This document shows, piece after piece, positions 33,607 to 40,129 of a DNA stretch of 45,372 bases. The notes under the pieces were generated by a model that saw nothing but the letters and a program-made list of their open reading frames with translations, searched no databases and was not told the DNA's origin. The position numbers and the translations under genes were made by a program. Within the stretch, counting starts at the first letter, position 1. Every line of letters starts with the position of its first letter. Source of the stretch: A07HB70 sp964512675. GTDB lineage: Archaea; Halobacteriota; Halobacteria; Halobacteriales; Haloferacaceae. Where the stretch lies: positions 1 through 45,372 of the forward strand of contig CAZEJR010000020.1 of the NCBI GenBank assembly GCA_964512675.1, written 5' to 3'.

Positions 33607-34077
33607 CTACGCGTCCTCCAGCAGCCCGACGGCGGCGTCGTAGCTGTACCGGAACTCCTCGTCGAGTTCGTCGCCGCGGTAGTAGTCGGCGAGGCGCCGG
33701 ATCTTCGACTCCGTGTTCTGGAGCGCCCGGCGGTTGCTCGCGTCCTGCGGGTTCTCCTCGACGTGGTCGCGGAGCCGGACCGCGCGTTCGAGGAGGTGTC
33801 GCAGATCCTCGGGGACCTCCGGCTCGGCGTCGTGGTCGTCGAGAATCTCGCCGATCTTCTTCCCGGTCGCGAGCGTGACGTCCGGTACCGGCGTGCCTGT
33901 CACGCCCTCGTCGCGTAGCTTCATGCCGATCTGGCTCGGGTCGTGGCCCGCCTCGGCGAGCTCGACGACCCGCTCCTCGACCGCGTCGGCGTCTACGTCG
34001 CTCCACTCCGGCGGCTCGTCTGCCACGGGCCTGTCCGAGTCGGACGACCCGCGGCGTCGGGTGTGCATTCGTGCCAT
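33607..34077 (-). CDS. rps15: Small-subunit ribosomal protein uS15
   Basis: A 156-residue archaeal S15 with the typical long N-terminal extension: MARMHTRRRGSSDSDRPV, WSDVDADAVEERVVELAEAGHDPSQIG, and the core TGKKIGEILDDHDAEPEVPEDL followed by ENPQDASNRRALQNTESKIRRLADYYR. The MARMHTRRRG start is standard for the family, so ATG 34077 is chosen although the frame continues upstream. First gene of the operon with recJ-like, pcc1 and rps3ae. A TTTACC element on the minus strand near 34200-34206 would leave a leader of roughly 100 bases, which is unusual here; the promoter is uncertain. Confidence 0.96.
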   Translation of the reverse strand: MARMHTRRRGSSDSDRPVADEPPEWSDVDADAVEERVVELAEAGHDPSQIGMKLRDEGVTGTPVPDVTLATGKKIGEILDDHDAEPEVPEDLRHLLERAVRLRDHVEENPQDASNRRALQNTESKIRRLADYYRGDELDEEFRYSYDAAVGLLEDA

Positions 34078-34238
34078 GGTGGGTGGAACGCACGACCGCA
34101 GAAGCGCCGCTGTCGGCGCACTGCCGCGATCCCAAGTCCCGAAGGGACAGGTCGGATTCGCAGCCGTGCCGTTCCCGTCTCTACAACCCGTTTCCCGTGG
34201 GTAAACCGTTCCGCTTCGCGCCCGCCGTTTCGACACGC

Positions 34239-34246
34239 TTTTACTC
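34239..34246 (+). promoter_or_regulatory. TATA-like element before tRNA-Ala
   Basis: CTTTTACT starts about 36 bases before the first base of the tRNA and fits an archaeal TATA box driving a tRNA transcript with a few extra 5' bases. Confidence 0.45.
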
Positions 34247-34274
34247 GCTTCCGGCCCTGTTGGGAGTGCGACGC

Positions 34275-34346
34275 GGGCTCGTAGATCAGCGGTAGATCAC
34301 TCCCTTGGCATGGGAGAGGCCCCGGGTTCGAATCCCGGCGAGTCCA
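34275..34346 (+). tRNA. tRNA-Ala (anticodon GGC)
   Basis: 72 bases that fold as a cloverleaf. The acceptor stem GGGCTCG pairs with CGAGTCC (one G-U), the D stem is GATC/GATC, the anticodon stem CTCCC/GGGAG carries the loop TTGGCAT with anticodon GGC, and the T arm is CCGGG-TTCGAAT-CCCGG. The discriminator is A, and CCA is not encoded. There is no intron. The 3' half, from the T arm to the discriminator, is the attachment site of the element described next to it; the gene itself is intact. Confidence 0.95.
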
Positions 34347-34347
34347 T
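34325..34347 (+). repeat. att repeat copy 1 (tRNA-Ala 3' end)
   Basis: The 23 bases from the T loop to one base past the discriminator of tRNA-Ala. They recur exactly at 34448-34470, and the last 14 bases recur at 40431-40444. A tRNA 3' end repeated as a direct repeat is the usual trace of a tyrosine-integrase element. Confidence 0.9.
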
Positions 34348-34447
34348 CGGAACGAGCGAGCCGTGGCGAGGGAGTGAGAATGGTCGAGCCGGAATTTTAA
34401 TCAGGGAAGTCGCAGCGCCGAGCGGAGCGAGGCGACCGTCTTCCCGT

Positions 34448-34470
34448 GGTTCGAATCCCGGCGAGTCCAT
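34448..34470 (+). repeat. att repeat copy 2
   Basis: An exact 23-base direct copy of 34325-34347. There is no acceptor 5' half or anticodon arm before it, so it is not a second tRNA. The 100 bases between copies 1 and 2 hold no gene and could be the remnant of an earlier element or its excision scar. Confidence 0.9.
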
Positions 34471-34681
34471 GTCGCCACGACGTTCCCCCATTTGGCAGAC
34501 GGCGCGGGGGTCCTCTTAAGAAACACCGCGCACTCGACGGTGTTACCCGCCGAAATCAGCCGTCTCAGCGTCGTGCGATTTGATGATGCCACATCGGCCA
34601 CCCCGACGCCGTACCGGACTCAGTTCGAGCGTAGTAACAGAACTGACAAAAACGTACCGCCGCGATGACTGCGCTCCCCTC

Positions 34682-34808
34682 TCACAGCACCACCTCTCGG
34701 TGCCACCCCACCAACGTCTCGAACGCTTCCTGCTCTGCCGCCGCTCGGTTCTCGTAGGGGCGATTCAGCGGTGGAATGTGAACAGGATTAGCACAATACT
34801 CACAGACT
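34682..34808 (-). pseudogene. Unidentified C-terminal protein fragment
   Basis: The minus strand reads CEYCANPVHIPPLNRPYENR and then AAAEQEAFETLVGWHREVVL before a TGA at 34682-34684. It has protein-like composition, with a C-x2-C pair and a helical end, but no start of its own; upstream it is out of frame with the winged-helix remnant. I do not recognise the family. It may be the displaced C-terminus of the neighbouring remnant or of a lost gene. Confidence 0.4.
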
Positions 34809-35022
34809 GATGTAGACCACCGCGCGCGCCGGCCGTCTTCTTCCGGAGCCACCCGTCCTCCACCAGCGCCTCCAACTTGTTGTACGCGGCAGAGCACGAG
34901 CAGTCCACCTCGTCCGCGATCTCGCGCGTGGTCAAGACAGGCACCTCGGCGGCCTCGAACACCTCGACAATCCGTTCGGGCGTCACTTCCTCCACGTACT
35001 GCCCGGACTCGTCGCGCTCCGT
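34800..35022 (-). pseudogene. Winged-helix regulator remnant
   Basis: The minus strand encodes ERDESGQYVEEVTPERIVEV, then EVPVLTTREIADEVDCSCSA and YNKLEALVEDGWLRKKTAGAR, the standard haloarchaeal small HTH domain that begins with RDESGQYVEEVT. The codon where the family's initiator methionine is expected reads ACG (35020-35022) rather than ATG, and there is no nearby ATG or GTG. After GAR the frame runs into unrelated sequence; a one-base shift would end it as AVVYISL at 34800-34802. Both ends therefore look damaged. The gene follows directly on a trmY fragment. Confidence 0.65.
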
Positions 35023-35110
35023 GGCTGTTCGCGAGGCCGGCGCGTCGACACGCTTGCCGAGGCCGTCCGCTCGTCGAGCGTCGTTGAGGTCGGGGGGACT
35101 GGTGTCTGCC

Positions 35111-35209
35111 CGACGCGAGGAGGTCAATCCAGCCGGCGCCGGGCAGGTCGTCGAGCGAGAACTCGGGCGTTGTCGGCGCGTCGCGGCCGACGACGAGGAA
35201 CTGGCGCAC
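35111..35209 (-). pseudogene. trmY: N-terminal fragment of TrmY
   Basis: The first 33 residues from a GTG at 35209 read RQFLVVGRDAPTTPEFSLDD and LPGAGWIDLLA, which is the N-terminus of TrmY, the SPOUT methyltransferase that methylates pseudouridine 54 in archaeal tRNAs (family pattern RQFxVxGxxAPTxPDFSLDDLPGAGRxDxL). The rest of the enzyme, about 160 residues including the SAM knot, is gone, and the sequence then runs into the HTH remnant region. A second complete copy would be expected elsewhere in the genome. Confidence 0.75.
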
Positions 35210-35289
35210 TGCAGCGAGAGGAGGCGGAGAGAAAACTGCCGCCCGGTCCCGGCACAACACTTTCGTTGACAACAGAAGAACACGACGGC

Positions 35290-35970
35290 ATGCAATCCTA
35301 CCTGCGCGGGGTCGTCGCGGGGGTCCTCGGCGCCGTCGTCACCCTCGCGCTCGCCGTCACCGAGTCGCTCCCGCCGACAGGTGCCGTCGCCGGGGGAGCG
35401 CTGGTCGCCGCGGTGGTGCACTGGCGCACCGCCGATCGGTCGGTGTACCGCGTTACGGGGACGATGTACACGATTGCCGCAGCCGCGTCCCTCGTTCTCT
35501 GGCCAGCAGTCGCGCCCGTCTACCGCTGGTCGCTCGTCCTCTCGCTCGTCGTCTTCGGACTGGTGAGCGCGCTCGTCACCGCGGTGTTCGTTATCGTGCG
35601 GGTCGGCGCCCGTGCCGTCGCGCGGCAGTTCGTCCCCGAAGCCGACGCGGCGGCGCTCGCGGAGTTCGCCTCGGCGCTCGCGAGCGCCCTCGCCGTCGTG
35701 TGGACGGTGATACAGCTTCAGGAGCGCCTCGTTCGCACCGGTGTCACTGGCGTCGTCGGGACGGCAGCACTCGCTATGGACTGGCTGGACATCTCGCTCC
35801 CCGTCGACGTCGGACTGGTCGGGGCTACCGTCGAGACGCCGGTCGTCGTCTTCGTCGGGTCGGTCGTCGTCGGCTTTCACACCCTCGCGTCGTGGGCGGC
35901 GGCGTGGCGTGTGGCCGACGAGTCGGCGGCGTCGCGGTCGGACCGCGAGACGGCGTCGAGCGAGACGTAG
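35290..35970 (+). CDS. Predicted membrane protein, six helices
   Basis: A 226-residue protein with about six hydrophobic helices: after YLRGVVAGVLGAVVTLALAV, a second at about 32-45, VYRVTGTMYTIAAAASLVLW, a pair in the middle (LVLSLVVFGLVSALVTAVFV), and two near the end (VVGTAALAMDWLDISLP and VVFVGSVVVGFHTLASWAAA). The tail is polar and Ser/Glu/Arg-rich. It is intact and has typical haloarchaeal codon use. I do not recognise a family. It sits in the accessory region between a trmY fragment and a permease fragment. Confidence 0.65.
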   Translation: MQSYLRGVVAGVLGAVVTLALAVTESLPPTGAVAGGALVAAVVHWRTADRSVYRVTGTMYTIAAAASLVLWPAVAPVYRWSLVLSLVVFGLVSALVTAVFVIVRVGARAVARQFVPEADAAALAEFASALASALAVVWTVIQLQERLVRTGVTGVVGTAALAMDWLDISLPVDVGLVGATVETPVVVFVGSVVVGFHTLASWAAAWRVADESAASRSDRETASSET

Positions 35971-35978
35971 CGCTGCGC

Positions 35979-36167
35979 CTACTCCGTCAGGCCGAACCCG
36001 CGCTCGAACAGCGCGAGGCTGAGCAGAAACACCCCGACGGCGGCGCCGGTCAGCACCGCGAGCGAGACGTTCGGGTTGATCTTGGTCACGCCGATCGTCC
36101 CGTACCGGACGCCGTCGACAATGTACACCATCGGGTTGAGCAGCGAGACGGTCCACCAGAGCGGCGG
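35979..36167 (-). pseudogene. C-terminal fragment of an ABC-2 transporter permease
   Basis: The minus strand reads PPLWWTVSLLNPMVYIVDGV and RYGTIGVTKINPNVSLAVLT, then two hydrophobic stretches ending FERGFGLTE and a TAG. LPPLWxxxSxxNPxxYxVDGxRYG is the hallmark of the last quarter of ABC-2 type (drug/polysaccharide export) permeases. About 62 residues remain of an expected 250 or more, and no ATP-binding partner is present. Upstream of it the frame continues into unrelated sequence. Confidence 0.8.
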
Positions 36168-36389
36168 CGCCCCGCAGGCTCGACGACGTCGGCGAGGGCT
36201 CGGGGCTGGCCGACAGTCTGTCGGACGCATACTCGGGTCGAGCGGTTCAAAGCCGGCAAGACGGCGCGCGCCGAGACCGAATACGCCGACTGCTGGACGG
36301 AGGCGCTCGCACACCTGGGGGGCGGCTCTCGGTGACGGCGGAGCGGTGAGCGACCGACGGCGGAGAGATCGTCGACGGCGCCGAGCGCC

Positions 36390-36705
36390 CGGCGGCGTAC
36401 GACTGCTCGGAGAGCATGACCTCGCGCCCGTGTTGGCCGTACTGCCGGGACGGGGTCGAGACGCCGAACCCCGACGCCGGGGGCGACGCACCAGCGACAC
36501 GAGCGAGTACGGGAGCGCGGAGCGCACGACGGGCGCCACGACCGCCGGGAGGGCGTCTCGCTCCCGACGACAACGGGCGACGTCGAGCTGCTCGTGCGCG
36601 GGCGCTGCTACGACGACGACCGGGGCGGCGTCGGCTACGTCGGAGCGCGTCGACGAGTTGGAGGCGCGGCCTGGCGAGCTCCAGAGTAGCGGGCTCATCA
36701 GCTAG
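36390..36705 (+). pseudogene. Unidentified gene remnant broken over three frames
   Basis: Three protein-like stretches follow each other on the plus strand in different frames: AAYDCSESMTSRPCWPYCRD and GVETPNPDAG from about 36390; EGVSLPTTTGDVELLVRGRC and YDDDRGGVGYVG from 36549; and RVDELEARPGELQSSGLIS ending at a stop at 36703-36705. Read together with two frameshifts they would make a protein of about 100 residues with four cysteines near the N-terminus and an acidic C-terminal half. I do not recognise the family. The stretch 36168-36389 before it holds one short open segment (ending ADCWTEALAHLGGGSR at 36335) and otherwise nothing I can support. Confidence 0.45.
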
Positions 36706-36707
36706 CG

Positions 36708-36923
36708 CACGACACAGGGGTTCCGGTTGAGGCGGTTGCCCCGGTAACCACGAGTATCACCTGCCGGAAGTGCAAGAAGACGAATCCGCAGACGCGGGAC
36801 GGGCACGAGTTCGAGTGGTATGAGTGTGGCTACGAGCTGCACGCTGACGCCAACGGGGCGATGAATGTCGCCAAGCGGGAGTTCCGAGTGCGCGGCTCTG
36901 TCGATCTTCTTAATCGGTCATAG
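36708..36923 (+). pseudogene. tnpB: C-terminal remnant of TnpB (IS200/IS605 group)
   Basis: The plus strand reads GVPVEAVAPVTTSITCRKCK, then KTNPQTRDGHEFEWYECGYE and LHADANGAMNVAKREF, ending at a TAG at 36921-36923. This is the zinc ribbon and final RuvC part (HADxNGAxNxAKR) of TnpB, the RNA-guided nuclease of IS605/IS1341 elements. The first Cys pair (C-x2-C) is present, but in the second pair the first Cys is replaced (WYEC where CxxC is expected). Only about 70 of some 400 residues remain, no start exists and no TnpA is nearby, so it is dead. Confidence 0.88.
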
Positions 36924-37027
36924 ATCTTTCGTGTCGTGCTGAATACAGGGCGGGTGAGTACAGTGCTCATCCAGCGTAGGATCACTACGTCTCTCGGAGG
37001 TATCTCCCGCGAGCCGGTCACGAGCGA

Positions 37028-37510
37028 TTAACCCTGACGGTCTTTCTCAGCGGTGTCGACCGCAGGTTCGCTCTCTGGGGTGTTATGATCGTCGTCGCTG
37101 GACGCTGTCTTGCGCTTCGTCAGAGACCTAGCGTCAGCAACTGATTCGGTTTCAAGCAGGCGTTCGACACGATTCTCAAACTCCTCGTCAGTGAGTTCAC
37201 CGCGTGCGTAGCGGTCGCGCAGGTTTGCGAGCGCTGTGTCCGTTTCGTCGTGACTCTGTCGGGTGCTCTCATCGGCGTCCACGCGCGACTCGTACCACCG
37301 CACAAGCCCGATCGCTAGCGGCATTCCGCCGCCAAATCCGACCGGGAATGCAACCCAAAAATACGGTTGTCCCAGCGCCAACAGTCCGAAGGCGACTCCC
37401 AGCGTGATTATGCCGACCGCGCCTGCTGCGATTGCCTCTATGGGCGAAGCTTCGTCGTCATCACCGGTCTGACCACGCCGGGATCTATTCTCTGGTGCCA
37501 CGCCACTCAT
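37028..37510 (-). CDS. SHOCT-domain membrane protein
   Basis: A 160-residue protein. Two transmembrane helices (AIAAGAVGIITLGVAFGLLA and YFWVAFPVGFGGGMPLAIGL) are followed by a SHOCT domain, ALANLRDRYARGELTDEEFE and RVERLLETES, at about residues 100-130, and a polar tail. SHOCT proteins are common in haloarchaea and often associated with stress or mobile DNA; the function is open. Codon use is clearly less GC-rich than in the flanks, which suggests a different origin. ATG 37510 is preferred; a start at 37633 would add 41 residues without support. ATATGTTT on the minus strand at about 37537-37544 could be its TATA box. Confidence 0.8.
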   Translation of the reverse strand: MSGVAPENRSRRGQTGDDDEASPIEAIAAGAVGIITLGVAFGLLALGQPYFWVAFPVGFGGGMPLAIGLVRWYESRVDADESTRQSHDETDTALANLRDRYARGELTDEEFENRVERLLETESVADARSLTKRKTASSDDDHNTPESEPAVDTAEKDRQG

Positions 37511-38146
37511 AGCTGTATTCACTCTTGGCTTCAAGAAACATATGCCTGAGGACGTGAACGCAGATAACTCGTAGTAATAAACGGTGTTCTGTACGTTCAG
37601 CGCGCGGTCCGTGTCAGAGTTGAATGATTTCAACGGAGCTACCCGCGTCTATCTGCTAGCGGTGTCACTCTGTCAGTTCTGAGGGCGAACGTCTCGAGGC
37701 ACTGCTGGCACCTGTGCGTCGCGAGTCCTCCGGCACCTCCCACGCAGACCTCCCGGCGAATGCCAGATACGCGAGGGCTTGACGACGCTGTCGTCAGCCG
37801 GGTTGCCGTAGCAGGCCGCCGTGACGTCGACAGTCGTGTCGGTGTCGTGGCACCCGGCCACGGCGTGGGTCGCCAGCGCCCGCGTCGGTGAGTATCGTCG
37901 TGTCACTTCTGTACGAGAGCCGGTCACTCGAACGTGTAACTCTCGTAGCAGAGTCGTGCTACACGTCGCGCTGGATCGAGGACGGGTAGTCAGGCGGGCT
38001 CTCGGGAGACCAGTGAGTGCGAAACCAGGCGAGTGCCGAGACGGAATCGAAGCGCTGCCGGAGGCTCAAATCGGCGCCTGTATCTGTGAGTTAGTCACAG
38101 GGGGGCGTCCGGCTTTGACGATATCTCTGGCTGTGTTTGGCCGCTC
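37511..38146. other. 636-base stretch without a supported gene
   Basis: No complete gene is seen on either strand. On the minus strand around 37625-37710 one frame reads GLATHRCQQCLETFALRTDR followed by VTPLADRRG and a stop, a C-x2-C knuckle that may be the end of a decayed zinc-finger protein. A further minus-strand end, CYESYTFE with a stop near 37925, is also protein-like. Neither can be joined into a gene. Confidence 0.4.
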
Positions 38147-38543
38147 TCAGAACACCTTCGACCAGACGATGTCTCTACGTACGGAGACGAGCGAGAGCGC
38201 CCACACGAACGCCAGGCCGAACAACGGAATAACGCGGAGGGCTGCCTCTGGAAGCAGCATCCAGAGCGCGGCTGTCAGGAATCACCGATTCAAGAGCACC
38301 GACAGTGACCCGAAGGTCGTCGCACTCGGTCGCTGGCCCGAACTCGGATCGACCGATCACGGAACTCGCCGCGACGCCGACAGCTACTCCGAGAACAACC
38401 GCCCCCCTCGTCGCCTCGGCTGAGCTTTCGCCGACTGTGGCGGGGACCACGAGAGAGGAGGTCAGGATAGCTGTCACGAGAAGCGCTCGAAGCGAGCGTG
38501 ACTGCTGCTCGGCGGTCGGTGTCGAGACATCGGTGGAGGGCAT
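38147..38543 (-). pseudogene. Frameshifted small membrane-protein gene
   Basis: From ATG 38543 the minus strand encodes MPSTDVSTPTAEQQSRSLRA followed by two hydrophobic helices (LLVTAILTSSLVVPATVG and AVVLGVAVGVAASSVIG) to VTVGALESVI near 38283. The next frame then continues naturally as LTAALWMLLPEAALRVIPLF and GLAFVWALSLVSVRRDIVW, ending SKVF and TGA at 38147. A single inserted base near 38280 separates the two. Joined, it would be a four-helix membrane protein of about 130 residues. Function unknown. Confidence 0.65.
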
Positions 38544-38741
38544 CGAGACAGACAGAGGCGCGCGCCAGTCACGTATCTGGTCGGCAAATCTGTGGCGAAA
38601 GACACAGCCCTCCTCTCCCGGCTCCCGAGCGATTGAACCTGTCCGGCTGGCACACCCCGCGCCAGCGCACCTCATACCCGGTCACCCCTCATCGCGGCGC
38701 GTGTCCGGAGCCAGATTGTTTTTCCTGATGAGGAATCGCCT

Positions 38742-39011
38742 GTGATCGCCGGACTCGTTTACCGTGGGTCGGTGGCCGTCTGTGGTGGTGTGCTGGGCGC
38801 GGCGGGGCTGTCGATGCTCTGCTCAGGGCACGTCACTCTCACCGCGGTACTCCTGTCAATCGGCGGGGTCGGGATTGCAGGACCCATGAGTTACGAGATA
38901 CTGCTCTCAGCCGAGTCGCCTACGACCCTCCCTGACGACCGGATCGTGTTGGTCGCAACGGCAACGTCGTTGCCCACGGTCGTCGCCGGAGCTGTGTCGG
39001 TGGTCGAATAA
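38742..39011 (+). CDS. Small predicted membrane protein
   Basis: An 89-residue protein with three hydrophobic segments (GSVAVCGGVLGAAGLSML, VTLTAVLLSIGGVGIAG, IVLVATATSLPTVVAGAV). It starts with GTG 38742, 20-29 bases after an AT-rich TTGTTTTTCC at 38716-38725 that could be a TATA region. The frame is intact, codon use is ordinary, and the hydrophobic pattern supports a real gene, but I recognise no family. It lies in the accessory region. Confidence 0.5.
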   Translation: MIAGLVYRGSVAVCGGVLGAAGLSMLCSGHVTLTAVLLSIGGVGIAGPMSYEILLSAESPTTLPDDRIVLVATATSLPTVVAGAVSVVE

Positions 39012-39334
39012 GACCTGTCCGTTCCGTTCGGTACTCCTTCCCGCGTCAGTTCTCTCAGAGGAGAGTGGCTCCAAGTGGCCTCCAGACGGTCGTCGTATAC
39101 GAGTGTCAGGTGGGCGCAATCGATCTCTCTTGACCCCATCGCGACTCTCGCTCATCGCGAGGAGACGGCGTCACGGCGCCCGTCCCTCCGACGAGAGGGG
39201 CGCGCTAAACCCGAGTGTGCGGGCCGTTCGTCACAGTACACGTGGATCACCGTGTCGTCGAGTCGCCCGATTCAGAGACCGTCGCCGACCTGCCGGGAGA
39301 GTGTACGCGTCGCCGAGCGTGTCTCGTCCCCCAC
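39012..39334. other. Stretch without a supported gene before the nucS remnant
   Basis: Nothing convincing is seen on either strand in the first 200 bases. From 39215 the plus-strand frame is open into the nucS-like fragment, but these 40 residues do not match the family and may be unrelated sequence. Confidence 0.4.
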
Positions 39335-39463
39335 GCTCGATGTGAGGTCGACTACGACGGACGAGCCAGCTCGACACTCGCTGCGGGCGACCGGATGATC
39401 GTCTACGAGCCGGACGGGTCGCTGCTGGTACACACCGACGAAGGGCGTGACCAGAACTGGCGC
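39335..39463 (+). pseudogene. nucS: Fragment of endonuclease NucS
   Basis: The plus strand reads ARCEVDYDGRASSTLAAGDR, then MIVYEPDGSLLVHTDEGRDQ and NWR, which matches the N-terminal DNA-binding domain of archaeal NucS/EndoMS (pattern C-x-V-x-Y-x-GRAxSxLxxGDRLxxxKPDGxxLVHxxxGxxPxNWxPP), an endonuclease that cuts mismatched or branched DNA. The catalytic C-terminal domain is missing, and after NWR the frame loses similarity. A functional copy would be expected elsewhere. Confidence 0.75.
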
Positions 39464-39645
39464 GACCGTACAGGTGAGCACGACCCGCTTCTCTCGTTAC
39501 AATCCGGTCAACTCCCAGCCCCCCCACTCCGGCGCGACTTCCCGCGCACGCGCGAGGACTCGGAGGCGCTCTTCACCCCGACCCCCCGATCGCCCCGGAC
39601 TGTTGATCGCGTTATCTCCTCTCACTCTGGTCGGGGGGTACGGGC

Positions 39646-40021
39646 GAGGAGGCGCCGCGCGAGTACGACAGGACCTTCACCGCGGCAGAGGGCCGCCGCG
39701 GCCTCGATGTCGAGGCCGGCGAGGTGGTCCGGTTCGTCGTTCAGCTCGAATACCTCGTCGACCTGCTCGCCGACGGGTGGGCGACCGTCGTTCGATACGA
39801 TCACGACGGTCGCGGGGGTGACGAGGCGACGCATAATGTCACCGAGGACGGGCTACATATCGACGTCTACCGGGACGGAGCAGAAGTCGCGACGCACGAA
39901 CTGACCCACCACTCCCGGCTGGGACGCCCTCGACGCCGCCGAGGACCACCTCGCAGAACAGTTAGAGGGCTACGTCGAGAGATTTGAGACACGACAGGAG
40001 ATCGAGCCCGACGACCGATGA
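39646..40021 (+). pseudogene. DUF7718-like gene, no start and frameshifted
   Basis: The plus strand encodes REYDRTFTAAEGRRGLDVEA, GEVVRFVVQLEYLVDLLADG, WATVVRYDHDGRGGDEATHN and VTEDGLHIDVYRDGAEVATH up to about 39910, then, one frame over, GWDALDAAEDHLAEQLEGYV and ERFETRQEIEPDDR to TGA 40019-40021. The VVxFVVQLEYxxxxxWxTVVRYDH and TEDGLHIDVYRDG pattern fits the haloarchaeal DUF7718 family (number from memory). One extra base near 39913 breaks it and no start codon is found upstream of REYDR. The final stop overlaps the next start in an ATGA, so it was once coupled to the small gene. Confidence 0.65.
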
Positions 40022-40122
40022 GCGAGGAGGAGCTCGACGAGGTTCGCGAGGCGATTCTCGACCACCGCGAGGAGATCCACGCCTACCTCGCCGACCAGGG
40101 CGTCGACGTCGACGAGGACTGA
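40018..40122 (+). CDS. 34-residue acidic protein downstream of the DUF7718-like gene
   Basis: A very short gene encoding MSEEELDEVREAILDHREEI followed by HAYLADQGVDVDED. It starts inside the stop of the DUF7718-like gene (ATGA overlap) and is predicted to be one amphipathic helix with an acidic end. Tiny genes of this type (a helix ending in YLAxQGxDVDE) follow DUF7718-like genes in other haloarchaea as far as I recall, so the pair looks like a conserved module. Function unknown; with its partner broken it may be idle. Confidence 0.5.
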   Translation: MSEEELDEVREAILDHREEIHAYLADQGVDVDED

Positions 40123-40129
40123 GGCCGAC

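Noticed and set aside
34448..34470. A second tRNA gene at att copy 2
   Set aside because: Only the T arm and acceptor 3' strand are present; there is no 5' acceptor strand, D arm or anticodon arm.
34297..34491. Minus-strand open frame across the tRNA and att repeats (contains MDSPGFEPG twice)
   Set aside because: It is the antisense translation of the tRNA T arm and the att copies, a well-known source of false gene calls in haloarchaea.
36830..37021. Minus-strand small frame antisense to the tnpB remnant
   Set aside because: It is a shadow of the TnpB zinc-ribbon sequence and has no support of its own.
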